Shown here piece by piece: positions 1 through 8,731 of a stretch of 64,000 nucleotides of DNA. The stretch is from Uliginosibacterium flavum (GTDB lineage: Bacteria; Pseudomonadota; Gammaproteobacteria; Burkholderiales; Rhodocyclaceae). The notes beneath the pieces were generated by a model. That model was not told where the DNA came from, did not search any database, and was given only the letters and a program-made list of their open reading frames with translations. The stretch lies in the NCBI RefSeq assembly GCF_040566545.1, contig NZ_JBEWZI010000007.1, positions 1 through 64,000 of the forward strand, read 5' to 3'. The position numbers and the translations under genes were made by a program. Each line of letters begins with the position of its first letter. Position 1 is the stretch's first letter.

Positions 1-453
1 GGAGACGACGCTATACGGGACTTCAATGCCTCGCTTGGCAAGTTCGTCGGCAATCGCTTCACGCACCTTGTCGGCAGTGCCGACCGGTACGGTGCTCTTG
101 TCTATAACCACCTTGTGGTCAGTCATGTAACGGCCGATATTGCGGGCAGCGGCAATTACATATTGCAGATCTGCTGATCCATCTTCGTCGGGCGGGGTGC
201 CCACGGCGATGAACTGGACTGTCCCGAAGCGAACAGCTTCTTCCACATCGGTAGTGAAATGCAGTCTGCCGGCCGCGACATTGCGGACTACGACCTGATC
301 AAGCCCTGGCTCGTGAATGGGAATGCCCCCATCTCTAAGAACGCGGACCTTTTCCGGGTTTACATCCAGACATAGCACGTCATTGCCCACCTCTGCCAGG
401 CAAGCGCCTGAAACCAAGCCCACATAACCAGTGCCAACTACGGTGATTTTCAT
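1..453 (-). CDS. ugd: UDP-glucose 6-dehydrogenase, N-terminal part (cut by window edge)
   Basis: The minus strand from the ATG at 453 reads 151 codons without a stop to the window edge. The product begins MKITVVGTGYVGLVSG, a Rossmann GxGYVG nucleotide-binding motif typical of the UDP-glucose/GDP-mannose dehydrogenase family. It continues with FIAVGTPPDEDGSADL and STVPVGTADKVR, both hallmarks of the N-terminal NAD domain. Family members oxidise UDP-glucose to UDP-glucuronate in the cytoplasm. It is the last visible gene of the polysaccharide operon, 18 bases after rmd. The catalytic cysteine and UDP-binding domain lie outside the window. A GDP-mannose or UDP-N-acetylmannosamine dehydrogenase cannot be fully excluded from this part alone. 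An upstream wecB-type epimerase makes UDP-ManNAc dehydrogenase conceivable, but the N-terminal sequence reads as Ugd. Confidence 0.85.
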   Translation of the reverse strand, partial: MKITVVGTGYVGLVSGACLAEVGNDVLCLDVNPEKVRVLRDGGIPIHEPGLDQVVVRNVAAGRLHFTTDVEEAVRFGTVQFIAVGTPPDEDGSADLQYVIAAARNIGRYMTDHKVVIDKSTVPVGTADKVREAIADELAKRGIEVPYSVVS

Positions 454-471
454 TAAATATCTTGTTTACTT

Positions 472-1359
472 TTACGCCAGAAACATCCAACCCAGCGTGT
501 CACTCAAAGGAATCCCGCGCCAGTCGCCAAGCACGCCCTGCAAACGCTCCGCACTGCCGGTAAGTGTCTTGACTTCATTGGCGCGCACAAAGGCTGGGTT
601 GACCTGCACATCAATACGATAGCCAGCAATCGCCTCCATCATTGCGATGACTTCGCGCAAGGAGGTGGCTTGGCCAGAGCAGACATTGAAGGTGCGCCCC
701 ACTGCTTTGGACTGAACGAGGCCACGATACGCGGCGGCAACGGCACGCACATCGCTGAAATCGCGCCAGACATCGAGATTGCCGAGCTCGATCTGCGGGG
801 CACGGCGTTTGAAATGGCTGACGATCTTGGGTAGCAGGAAGTTTTCAGTCTGACCAACCCCTGTGTAGTTAAAGGGGCGGGCGATCACAATAGGCAGCTT
901 GTCTTGCCACAGGCGTGCCATGTATTCCATGGCGAGCTTGCTGACGGCATAGTCGTTAGCAGGATCAGGCAAAGTGTCTTCGGTAATCACGGCGTCGGCC
1001 GAGTTGCCATATACGTTGGCGCTGCTGGCAAGCAGAATGCAATCGAGCTTCTTGGCGGTTTCCGCCAAGGCTGCGAGAAGGTTACGTGTGCCAACAAGGT
1101 TAACTCGGTAAAAAGCTTCGGCGTCGCCATGCCCTACAAAGGCAATGCCGGCGAGGTGAACAACGGCAGTTGGTTGCACAGCTTCGATGACAGCACGCAG
1201 GCCGGCGTGGTCAGCAAGATCAGCCTGGTGATAGTTGGTCAACGGGCTTGGGCCGGAGCCCAAGCCGTGCACTTCGTAGCCGGCGTGTTCAAGCTCGCGA
1301 GCCATGTAATGACCGGTAAAGCCGGCCAGGCCGGTGATGAGTGCGCGCGGAGCTGACAT
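472..1359 (-). CDS. rmd: GDP-4-keto-6-deoxy-D-mannose reductase (GDP-D-rhamnose synthesis)
   Basis: This is a 295-residue extended short-chain dehydrogenase. The N-terminus carries the NAD(P)-binding GLAGFTGHY motif (about residues 9-17), and the catalytic triad is seen as LLASSANVYG followed by YAVSK. Rmd reduces the Gmd product to GDP-D-rhamnose. The gene starts one base after the gmd stop (TAA-C-ATG), so the two enzymes of the pathway are translationally coupled. The length fits Rmd rather than the longer fucose synthase (Fcl/WcaG). The exact stereochemical outcome (D-rhamnose or 6-deoxy-talose) is inferred from family resemblance and not proven by any residue I can point to. Confidence 0.8.
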   Translation of the reverse strand: MSAPRALITGLAGFTGHYMARELEHAGYEVHGLGSGPSPLTNYHQADLADHAGLRAVIEAVQPTAVVHLAGIAFVGHGDAEAFYRVNLVGTRNLLAALAETAKKLDCILLASSANVYGNSADAVITEDTLPDPANDYAVSKLAMEYMARLWQDKLPIVIARPFNYTGVGQTENFLLPKIVSHFKRRAPQIELGNLDVWRDFSDVRAVAAAYRGLVQSKAVGRTFNVCSGQATSLREVIAMMEAIAGYRIDVQVNPAFVRANEVKTLTGSAERLQGVLGDWRGIPLSDTLGWMFLA

Positions 1360-1360
1360 G

Positions 1361-2395
1361 TTAAAAAGAGAAGCCGGCCTGATTACGACGCAGATCGGCG
1401 TCCACCATCATCTGGCAGAGCTCTTCGAGCGTGGTCTTGGGTGCCCAGCCAAGAACGTCCTTCGCTTTGGCTGGATTGCCAATGAGCAGTTCGACTTCTG
1501 CAGGGCGATAGAACTTCGGATTGACGCGAACGAGGACTTTGCCAGTTTGGGCGCAGACACCTTGCTCGGCTTCGTCCTTGCCGCTCCAGTTGATCTGAAT
1601 ACCGACGGCTTTGAAGGCCATGGTAACGAAGTCACGCACGGTTTCGGTACGATTGGTGGCGAGCACGAAGGTGTCTGGTTCGGCAGCCTGGAGCATGCGC
1701 CACATGCCTTCCACGTATTCTTTGGCAAACCCCCAGTCACGCTTGGCGTCCATATTGCCGAGCTCAAGGACATCGAGCTTGTCGAGTTTGATCTTAGCCA
1801 CCGAATCAGTGATCTTGCGCGTCACGAACTCACGGCCACGCAGCGGGGATTCGTGATTGAAGAGGATGCCGGAGCAGGCAAACATACCGTAGGATTCGCG
1901 GTAATTGATAGTCATCCAGTGGGCATAAAGCTTGGCGACGCCATAGGGGCTGCGCGGATAGAAAGGTGTACTTTCGATCTGAGGAATGGCTTGCACCTTA
2001 CCGAACATTTCGGAAGTGGAGGCTTGGTAGAAGCGGATCTTGGGATTGACGATACGAATCGCCTCAAGCAGGTTCACTGCACCCACGCCAGTGATATCAG
2101 CGGTGGTGATAGGTTGCTCGAAGGACACGCCGACAAAGCTCTGCGCTGCAAGGTTGTAGACCTCAGTCGCACCACTTGCCTGCAACAGGCGGATGCTCGA
2201 CGAGAGATCGGTCAGGTCATACTCGACTAGATGCAGATTGGGATGATCCTGAATACCGAGCTCCTCGATCCGCCAGAAATTGACGGAGCTGGTGCGGCGG
2301 AAGGTGCCGTACACCTCATAACCCTTTTCCAGCAACAGCTCGGCAAGATAAGCACCATCCTGACCCGAAATTCCCGTAACAACTGCTTTTTTCAC
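1361..2395 (-). CDS. gmd: GDP-mannose 4,6-dehydratase
   Basis: The 344-residue protein opens with VVTGISGQDGAYLAELLLEKG, the Gmd signature nucleotide-binding segment. It has STSEMFG and YGVAKLYAHW as the catalytic Thr/Ser-Glu and Tyr-x3-Lys elements. It converts GDP-D-mannose to GDP-4-keto-6-deoxy-D-mannose, the branch point to GDP-D-rhamnose or GDP-L-fucose. Its substrate is supplied by ManC at the far start of the same operon. The full family length is present. A 73-base gap separates it from the preceding membrane protein gene. Confidence 0.93.
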   Translation of the reverse strand: MKKAVVTGISGQDGAYLAELLLEKGYEVYGTFRRTSSVNFWRIEELGIQDHPNLHLVEYDLTDLSSSIRLLQASGATEVYNLAAQSFVGVSFEQPITTADITGVGAVNLLEAIRIVNPKIRFYQASTSEMFGKVQAIPQIESTPFYPRSPYGVAKLYAHWMTINYRESYGMFACSGILFNHESPLRGREFVTRKITDSVAKIKLDKLDVLELGNMDAKRDWGFAKEYVEGMWRMLQAAEPDTFVLATNRTETVRDFVTMAFKAVGIQINWSGKDEAEQGVCAQTGKVLVRVNPKFYRPAEVELLIGNPAKAKDVLGWAPKTTLEELCQMMVDADLRRNQAGFSF

Positions 2396-2468
2396 ACACC
2401 CTCCCTATTTCAGGCAATCGTCAAAAATAAACACTCAAAAATAAAAGCAAGTCAAACACAGCGCGCAA

Positions 2469-4535
2469 TCAGCGATAGCTCAATTTCACAAGACCAATCC
2501 CCAGTTTTCGCTCGTCCCCGCTCATTCCCAAATCCTTTGCCGAAATGGGGTCTGGTATGACGATCTTGATCGAATCACTACCATCAGGATTGTCAAAGGC
2601 AAGAACAATTTCACTATCCGAATCCGACAACCTGAATTTACGAACACCACCACCGACAATCGCGCTGAATTCGCCATCACGATTGGGACCAAAAGCATGA
2701 GCGACGAGACGCAACTCAAACCTTTTCGGCAAAGGATCTGGAAACCGCAACTCAACCACATCGGAATCTGACCACACCCCCCACGCCTCACCCGACGAAA
2801 GACCAGACGCCCGAACCTGACTCATCCAGCCGGATGACGAAAAATCAACAACATGGAGAACGGGAAGCTTTAAAAGCGAAAACCCGACCATTGAAACAGC
2901 GGGAGAAAAATATTCTGGCAAGGCGTGTTCCCCGACGAGCAGAACCCACTCCATTCCAGCAGGCAGATCACCAGTCGCGACACCAGCACCTAGGGGAATG
3001 CTCTTCTGCCTGGCACCAGGATTGTCAAGATGAAAGAGGGATCGAAACACTCCGGCCGCGTCCGAGCCCACAACCACCGTCTTGGCTGCCTCATCTTTTG
3101 ACAGATACTGCTTGGCAAACAAACCAGCCTTGTCATAAACATTAGCCACCAAAACATGGCGCTGTTCGTTTGCAACATTGTAGCAAGACGTCACAACAAA
3201 TACCGGCAACGCAAGGCGCATATAGAGCCTGACACTCAAACCGTCACGAAACACCCACAAAATTAGAGAAATCAATAGCAATCCACCCGCGAATCGATAG
3301 GCTGCCAAACTGACAAGCACCCCTCTAACTTCAGGGCTGTCGACAATGGTTGGGACATAGGGCGTCAAATTTGAGTAGAGGGCATAGGCAGACAAAAAAA
3401 CAAGCAGCCCAAAAAGCAAAAACTCCCAGATACGTCTAGAGAACTTATGCGCCACGCCAACGCCGCCGGCAGCAATAATGTAAAAAATAGGGAGTGCGAA
3501 ATTGTAATACCGCATATGGAGGCGGTAGGGCGTCTCATACGGCCCTGAGTTGGCAACAGATGCAGTAAAAAAGGCTGTCACAACAACAAGATTCGCCACG
3601 ACCATGAGCGCTAGAAACGAAACTTTCTCGAACTCAACTTGAGCAGAAACTCCGGACTCCAACACCTTGCTTCTTCTGAAGAGTGTGCCAGCCACCGCAG
3701 ACAAAGCCATGCAAACTGGCAACCCATAGATGAGCGCCAGAACGAGGACGTGCCCCCACATGCTTTGCATGGCGAGCTGCGCAAGCTCTACATATCGACC
3801 AAAATTCGACGCGGCCGAACTTGCGACAGAACTGTACATCGGTCCAAACAAAGTTACCCCGGCCGCCCCTGCCAGAAAATAACCGAGAGTCAACTTGGTC
3901 AGAACTGCTGCGAAAACAAACACCCCCGCCGCATAAATGGGCCGCAGAGAAAACAACACTCCCCTCTGCCGAAATAAAAACAAGATATAAACCAATACAG
4001 CAGGCAGAAAGAAAATTGAATGCGGCTTGACAAGTGCTGTCAGCCCATAAACTGCTCCAACCCCAAACCAACGGAGTTTTGTTGCGTCAGCACCAAGCCC
4101 AAGCAAGGCCCAGACAAATACCCAGAATCCAAAAAAATAAAAACTTTCCGGCATGAAGTACGCCGTATAGCTATTCATCGGCCCAACAAGCGTCAGAAAC
4201 GCCACAAAAATAGAAAGGGCATGCCCCGCTACACGCCGGGTGGCCAGGTAAACAAACGGAGCAGCCAGGATAAAAAGCACGACATTAATAACTCTGGCGC
4301 ACCCCAAAAATCCGTCGCCGCAATAATTGGTCACGCTGTAAACCTTGAAATACAGAAAGTCAGGGACAAATGCTTCGCTCAACGGCATCAGCCTGGCAAG
4401 CATGCTGTAACTGTATTCATCAGCAAACACCAGCGGATACAAACCGATGTTATGAAAAATCAGAAACACCCCGACCGCAGCAAGCAGGACACATCCAACG
4501 TAATTAAGGACCAGGTCTTTTTTAAAATCAATCAT
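2469..4535 (-). CDS. Polytopic membrane protein, GT-C (PMT/ArnT-like) glycosyltransferase candidate
   Basis: About 688 residues when started at the ATG at 4535; a TTG four codons upstream is the other option. The N-terminal ~450 residues form about a dozen hydrophobic segments. The first periplasmic loop has an acidic stretch (PLVFADEYSYSMLARL, around residues 30-45) reminiscent of the Asp/Glu-containing loop of GT-C enzymes that use polyprenyl-phosphate sugars. The C-terminal ~200 residues are soluble and resemble a beta-rich periplasmic domain. No paralogue lies in the window. With GtrA and the GtrB-like GT2 a few genes upstream, a role in adding a side-branch sugar in the periplasm is plausible. 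That role is inference. Base composition is visibly more A+T-rich than manC or dsbD. Confidence 0.6.
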   Translation of the reverse strand: MIDFKKDLVLNYVGCVLLAAVGVFLIFHNIGLYPLVFADEYSYSMLARLMPLSEAFVPDFLYFKVYSVTNYCGDGFLGCARVINVVLFILAAPFVYLATRRVAGHALSIFVAFLTLVGPMNSYTAYFMPESFYFFGFWVFVWALLGLGADATKLRWFGVGAVYGLTALVKPHSIFFLPAVLVYILFLFRQRGVLFSLRPIYAAGVFVFAAVLTKLTLGYFLAGAAGVTLFGPMYSSVASSAASNFGRYVELAQLAMQSMWGHVLVLALIYGLPVCMALSAVAGTLFRRSKVLESGVSAQVEFEKVSFLALMVVANLVVVTAFFTASVANSGPYETPYRLHMRYYNFALPIFYIIAAGGVGVAHKFSRRIWEFLLFGLLVFLSAYALYSNLTPYVPTIVDSPEVRGVLVSLAAYRFAGGLLLISLILWVFRDGLSVRLYMRLALPVFVVTSCYNVANEQRHVLVANVYDKAGLFAKQYLSKDEAAKTVVVGSDAAGVFRSLFHLDNPGARQKSIPLGAGVATGDLPAGMEWVLLVGEHALPEYFSPAVSMVGFSLLKLPVLHVVDFSSSGWMSQVRASGLSSGEAWGVWSDSDVVELRFPDPLPKRFELRLVAHAFGPNRDGEFSAIVGGGVRKFRLSDSDSEIVLAFDNPDGSDSIKIVIPDPISAKDLGMSGDERKLGIGLVKLSYR

Positions 4536-4738
4536 ATTAAACAACAATTGAGTACCTCGAATAACCCAGAATTTCCGAGAAGTTCATCAAGCAAAGCAGA
4601 TCCGGGCCTGATGTCTGTTCACATTTCCGCGAGACCGCCTGATCCCGTCGACCTTGCCATCTCAACCTTGAGGCCGGCCTGACCGGGATCAACGACTCAG
4701 GCAACCTGCCATCTGTAGAGACTTTTTTACAACTTTAA
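4536..4738. other. Intergenic segment inside the polysaccharide operon
   Basis: About 200 bases between the 3-hydroxyacyl-CoA dehydrogenase stop and the GT-C-like gene. It is the longest gap in the operon, and I see no ORF with coding character on either strand. It could hold a secondary promoter for the last four genes, but no clear -35/-10 pair stands out. Confidence 0.4.
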
Positions 4739-5656
4739 TCAAAACGCTACGCGTTGGATTGGGGTTTTCGAAGCCTCCTCATAACTAAAAACCCCGCGAA
4801 AGACCTTTCTACCCAGCATCCCCGCGTCAACGAATTCACGCAACAACGGGGCGGCTCGATATTTTGAGTCTCCCGTCTGTTCGAGCAACACATCCATGAT
4901 TGAAAGCAACACATCCAGACCGATCAGATCGGCCAGTCCAAGAGGGCCAATGGGATGATTACATCCAAGCTTCATCCCCTGATCAATCTCTTCAGCAGAA
5001 GCAACCCCTTGACCAAGAATAAAAAAGGCCTCATTGATCATTGGACACAGCATGCGGTTGACTACGAAACCGGGCGAGTTCTGCACAACGATAGGCACTT
5101 TGCCTACTTTTTCAATTAGCCGTACTGCGCCTTCCTTGATAGTCGGCGAAGTATGCACTCCCACCACCAACTCGACCAATGACATTAGCGGTGCGGGATT
5201 GAAAAAATGAAGCCCCACAAGCCTGCTAGGATCTGAAAGAAAGCAGGCTAGACGCGTAATGGAAATCGACGATGTATTTGTCCCGACAAGCGCGTCCGGA
5301 CGCAGGTAATTGTCACAAGCCTCCAGAACAGTCTTCTTGACTTCTATCGACTCTGGAACAGCTTCAATAACAACACCAGCCTCCGCTATCGCCTCCCAGT
5401 GATTAACAAACTTCACGCGGCTTAAAGCCCCCTCTGCGGCCCCCTGCTCGACAATGCCCTTCTTGCACAGTCTCTCCAAGCTAGAGCGGATGGACGCAAG
5501 AGCACCGTTCTTTGATCGCTCAGATGTCGCATAAAGACTCACATCATAACCAGACAAGGAAAACACCTGGGCAATACCAGCCCCCATCGTGCCCGCACCT
5601 ACAATAACCACCTTGTTGTTATCTGACAATTTATTTTCCAGATTCAGATAAAGCAT
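4739..5656 (-). CDS. 3-hydroxyacyl-CoA dehydrogenase (3-hydroxybutyryl-CoA dehydrogenase family)
   Basis: A 305-residue protein with the NAD-binding motif VVIVGAGTMGAGIAQVFSLSG near the N-terminus. LVGLHFFNPAPLMSLVELV carries the catalytic His of the family, followed by the C-terminal NSPGFVVNRMLCPMINEA helix motif. The enzyme interconverts 3-hydroxyacyl-CoA and 3-ketoacyl-CoA. The reading frame overlaps the PIG-L gene by 26 bases from the ATG at 5656. A TTG at 5629, eight bases after a GGA, would start just past the PIG-L stop and is a credible alternative. A fatty-acid enzyme inside a polysaccharide operon, next to a deacetylase and a GNAT acyltransferase, suggests supply of a hydroxyacyl-CoA for sugar acylation rather than beta-oxidation. 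That is inference from context. Confidence 0.87.
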   Translation of the reverse strand: MLYLNLENKLSDNNKVVIVGAGTMGAGIAQVFSLSGYDVSLYATSERSKNGALASIRSSLERLCKKGIVEQGAAEGALSRVKFVNHWEAIAEAGVVIEAVPESIEVKKTVLEACDNYLRPDALVGTNTSSISITRLACFLSDPSRLVGLHFFNPAPLMSLVELVVGVHTSPTIKEGAVRLIEKVGKVPIVVQNSPGFVVNRMLCPMINEAFFILGQGVASAEEIDQGMKLGCNHPIGPLGLADLIGLDVLLSIMDVLLEQTGDSKYRAAPLLREFVDAGMLGRKVFRGVFSYEEASKTPIQRVAF

Positions 5657-6443
5657 CTAAAGAGCCTGACGGCCTCCACTCCCGTGTAAAACGGGAAATT
5701 TTCGGGCCCAGCACATCCCACCTAGCGAACCCACGCCTCTCGTAATAGAGGGGGCCTGCATGAGGAGGCTCATGAACCCTAAAAATTTCCGTTTCCTGCA
5801 GCGCTAGGTGATCATTACGGATATAACGCCACACTAATGCGGGAAAAAGTCCAATCCATGATCGCCACTGCGAGCGGTACTGAAAACATAGCGCGAGAAA
5901 ACAAACCCGTCTCCAGGCAGAAACATCTCTGAAACAACACGGCCCATTCTCTGGCAGTGGTGAAATTATCCTAAACATTCCACCTGGAACGCCACGACCA
6001 TTATAAAGGGGATACTGTAATATTTTTACTGCACGGTTCAGTCGGACAGCGACCGACAAGACCAACGCGTGCACCGAGTCATGATCAGGATGCCCTCCCT
6101 CCCAGGCAGGAATGAAGATTTCGCTAATCTCCTCATGCGAAACCAAGAAGTCATGCAACCAGTCCGCGATGACGCCCATCCTATCGCTGACACGGCAGTC
6201 CACGACACCGAGATTTTCGCCAACAAACAAAATTCTGTCATCGCCAACCCCAAGTCGCCTCAAAACCCGCATTGATTCCGAATTTCTGATCGCCGTGGCT
6301 CCTGAGCCACATGGACTGCACGTCAAGAAAACACACAACGGAACAACACCATCCTCGCCGCAGTTTTCCAGCAAATCAAAAACAGCAAACTCATCATCCT
6401 GATGAGGAAATAAAAACAATCGCGCAGCAATGATACTCATCAT
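5631..6443 (-). CDS. PIG-L family deacetylase
   Basis: About 270 residues. The start is taken at the ATG at 6443, which overlaps the GNAT stop as TGATG; a second ATG follows directly at 6440. The zinc and catalytic motif of LmbE/PIG-L proteins is present as FPHQDDEF (residues 12-19; the usual form is PHPDDE), with the second motif GGHPDHDSVH. Members remove N-acetyl groups from GlcNAc-type sugars or their derivatives using a metal centre. The Gln for Pro change in the first motif is mild, because both Asp residues and the His are kept. The neighbours (GNAT and 3-hydroxyacyl-CoA dehydrogenase) suggest it frees an amino group that is then re-acylated. Confidence 0.85.
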   Translation of the reverse strand: MMSIIAARLFLFPHQDDEFAVFDLLENCGEDGVVPLCVFLTCSPCGSGATAIRNSESMRVLRRLGVGDDRILFVGENLGVVDCRVSDRMGVIADWLHDFLVSHEEISEIFIPAWEGGHPDHDSVHALVLSVAVRLNRAVKILQYPLYNGRGVPGGMFRIISPLPENGPCCFRDVSAWRRVCFLALCFQYRSQWRSWIGLFPALVWRYIRNDHLALQETEIFRVHEPPHAGPLYYERRGFARWDVLGPKISRFTREWRPSGSLDALSESGK

Positions 6444-7291
6444 CAATACGCATCAAAATCAATGAAAGTAAAAAAAACCGACCCTTTTTCTATCTTACGG
6501 CCACACCCGGTCAAATCCCTGTAGATAAAATTCAAGGGTGAAGGCCTTAGCTTGTCGGGGATGTCAAAATAAAGAGGCTTTCTATCCAATTCGCTCGGCA
6601 GCAATCCAAGAAACAACCTCAAGGGACTTTCCAAACCAGAGCAACTCGCGACAAAATCCTCTGAAAAAGGCAGTTCAGCCTGTACAGGCAGCCAACGCCC
6701 CTTGGTATTTCCGCGAACGATCAAGCCACTTTCTGTTGAAGAGCAACGAAGTAGGCTTATCGGGTTTTCGACTCTCCAAGTCAGAGCCTCCTTGTCCCAC
6801 GCGCGGAAGAAGTGCGACTTTGAATGAACTTCATTCAACCCGTCTACCATCTCACCCATAAAAATTCGGGCCAACAAAGGCTCAAGCAAGGAGAAGCCAA
6901 GCTTCCGCACAAACCCGGGCGTGCTGTTTGCATTAGCAACGCCATAGACAAAAGAAAATCCCGCCTCAGCCGCCGCCCGGTAAGTAAGTTCTGCGAGCTT
7001 TACAAAAAGCCCGCGTCCCTGGTAGTCGGGGTGCGTTGCCGTATTAAGTGAAAGCAACGCACGCGCCCTCCTACCCAGATAGCTAATTTCTGTCGGGATA
7101 CAAGCGTAATGAGCAACGAGTTTTTCGCCTTCATATGCATCAAAACCGAACACAACGCCTGCGGGGTTCTTTTTGTACAGCCAGCAAAGAGAATCCGGAT
7201 GAAATTTAGGCTGCGATCCGAATGCAGCATAAAATAGCTCCTGGTATCGCTGAAGACTTCCTCGCTCAACACAAATAGGTTTTATGTTCAT
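6443..7291 (-). CDS. GNAT-family N-acyltransferase
   Basis: About 282 residues from the ATG at 7291, which overlaps the gtrA stop (TGATG) and has a GGGA ahead of it. The acyl-CoA-binding motif A is clear around residues 85-115: LSLNTATHPDYQGRGLF, with the Q-x-x-G-x-G/A-type pyrophosphate loop. It is followed by the NANSTPGFVRKLGF motif found in many GNAT proteins. The substrate cannot be read from sequence. In this operon it is likely to acylate an amino sugar, perhaps with the hydroxyacyl group made by the nearby dehydrogenase. It is longer than the minimal GNAT fold and carries about 130 extra C-terminal residues without a motif I recognise. Confidence 0.78.
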   Translation of the reverse strand: MNIKPICVERGSLQRYQELFYAAFGSQPKFHPDSLCWLYKKNPAGVVFGFDAYEGEKLVAHYACIPTEISYLGRRARALLSLNTATHPDYQGRGLFVKLAELTYRAAAEAGFSFVYGVANANSTPGFVRKLGFSLLEPLLARIFMGEMVDGLNEVHSKSHFFRAWDKEALTWRVENPISLLRCSSTESGLIVRGNTKGRWLPVQAELPFSEDFVASCSGLESPLRLFLGLLPSELDRKPLYFDIPDKLRPSPLNFIYRDLTGCGRKIEKGSVFFTFIDFDAY

Positions 7292-7674
7292 CAGTCCCGG
7301 AACACCCATACTTTGCTTAAAAAATAGCCATTACCCGCAACCACCGGCAGAGAAAAGATTTTCCCAAGCAAGACATTGCCAAAAAATTCACTTGAGAATG
7401 CAACACAAAGCATGGTCAGCAAGTAATTGACTGCCACAACAACCATGAATTTCAGAGCTCCTTTTTTTTCCAGCGATCTTTGAAAAGTAACCTTTGCGTG
7501 ACCCAAGTAGTTGGCGAACAACCCCGCCAAGAACCCGGCAGTAACAGCAAAAGGATAATCGAAGGACCAATGAAGCAAGGCTTGCATCGTGAGAATGTCG
7601 ATGGCTGCACACACCATGCCGACGCATACAAAGATAAAGAATCGCCTTGCAGAAGGCATATCAGACATCACCAT
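7291..7674 (-). CDS. gtrA: GtrA family membrane protein
   Basis: About 127 residues from the ATG at 7674, four bases after the stop of the GT2 gene; an ATG at 7668 is also possible, and the longer frame to 7728 would overlap the GT2 gene. Four hydrophobic segments are visible, with the family pattern RFFIFVCVGMVCAAID at the start and a conserved NYLGHAKVTF segment in the second helix pair. GtrA proteins are small flippase-like partners of polyprenyl-phosphate-sugar synthases (GtrB). The adjacent GT2 is that type of enzyme, so the two probably make and translocate a lipid-linked monosaccharide for side-branch addition. Confidence 0.85.
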   Translation of the reverse strand: MVMSDMPSARRFFIFVCVGMVCAAIDILTMQALLHWSFDYPFAVTAGFLAGLFANYLGHAKVTFQRSLEKKGALKFMVVVAVNYLLTMLCVAFSSEFFGNVLLGKIFSLPVVAGNGYFLSKVWVFRD

Positions 7675-7678
7675 CCAA

Positions 7679-8662
7679 TCAAGGCAGGACTTTATGACAC
7701 ACCTGTTTGGGAGTCGATGCGATGTCATACGCCAGAAATGAAAGCAGCAACTGCCCGCCCATCAGTACCGGCAGCGCAGCGACCATCACAGTCCCGGCAG
7801 GCGTTTGTAATCCACCGACATAGGACTCATACCAATGAAACGCACCGAACAGAACTCCGAACACAAAAAGGCTGGCACCAAACGGCAGTTCAACTGAAGC
7901 CACCGACAGGTCACGCAGGTAGTAATTGTAGAAAATCCTCTTAAAAAAGTTCCGGCAGTGCTTGAACATAAACTCACCAACAATTTTTCCAATCTTCAAC
8001 CCGCTGACTTCATCGGCATAACGCGCCGCCATGGGAACATCCATAACAACAGCCCTGAAAGTATTTAGACGAAACAACATGTCTGTCTCAAAAAAATACC
8101 TGCTGCTGATTTTGTCGAAGGGGAGTTGCTTGGCAACTTTCGCATGGATCGCTGTATAGCCATTGGTGGGATCGAAGTTATTCCAGTACCCGGACGACAG
8201 CTTGCACATGAATGACAAGACCGCGTTGCCGAACAAGCGTATTTTCGGCATAGAACGAACGGCCTCAAGATCGAAAAACCGGTTACCCTTGGTGTAGTCC
8301 GCCACCCCCTCCAGAATCGGCGCCACGAAAATCGGAATCAATGCCGGATCCATCTGGCCGTCGCCGTCGACCTTGACGATCACCGACGCACCATCGCAGA
8401 TTGCAGCGCGATAGCCCGCCATCACCGCCCCACCCACCCCCATGTTCTCCTCATTGAAGAGCACATGAACCCGCGGATCCTTCGCGTTTTCCCGAACGAA
8501 TTCACCGGAGCCTTCGGGGCAGGCATCGTCCACCACATAGATGCGCCAAACTTTCGGAGGGATGGCCTCAATCACATCAAGAATGTGGCGTGTTACCCGA
8601 TACGACGGAATCACGACTGCAACGCGCTCACCGTTATTTTTGTCTGAGACCATGGAATCCAT
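7679..8662 (-). CDS. GT2 glycosyltransferase, polyprenyl-phosphate sugar synthase type (GtrB/DPM1-like)
   Basis: About 327 residues from the ATG at 8662; a GTG at 8689 and an ATG at 8653 are alternatives. The GT-A fold is shown by VAVVIPSYRVTRHILDVI, YVVDDACPEGSGEFV and the metal-binding segment VIVKVDGDGQMDPALI. Two C-terminal hydrophobic segments (about residues 250-310) match the membrane anchor of GtrB-type enzymes. The family moves a hexose from a nucleotide sugar to undecaprenyl phosphate on the cytoplasmic face. gtrA follows directly. The sugar donor is not predictable from what I see. Confidence 0.87.
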   Translation of the reverse strand: MDSMVSDKNNGERVAVVIPSYRVTRHILDVIEAIPPKVWRIYVVDDACPEGSGEFVRENAKDPRVHVLFNEENMGVGGAVMAGYRAAICDGASVIVKVDGDGQMDPALIPIFVAPILEGVADYTKGNRFFDLEAVRSMPKIRLFGNAVLSFMCKLSSGYWNNFDPTNGYTAIHAKVAKQLPFDKISSRYFFETDMLFRLNTFRAVVMDVPMAARYADEVSGLKIGKIVGEFMFKHCRNFFKRIFYNYYLRDLSVASVELPFGASLFVFGVLFGAFHWYESYVGGLQTPAGTVMVAALPVLMGGQLLLSFLAYDIASTPKQVCHKVLP

Positions 8663-8731
8663 TTGCAAAACCTTGTAACCCGCCACCACTTTTGATTTTT
8701 GAATACACCAAACCGCCCTGCATCCGGCGTT

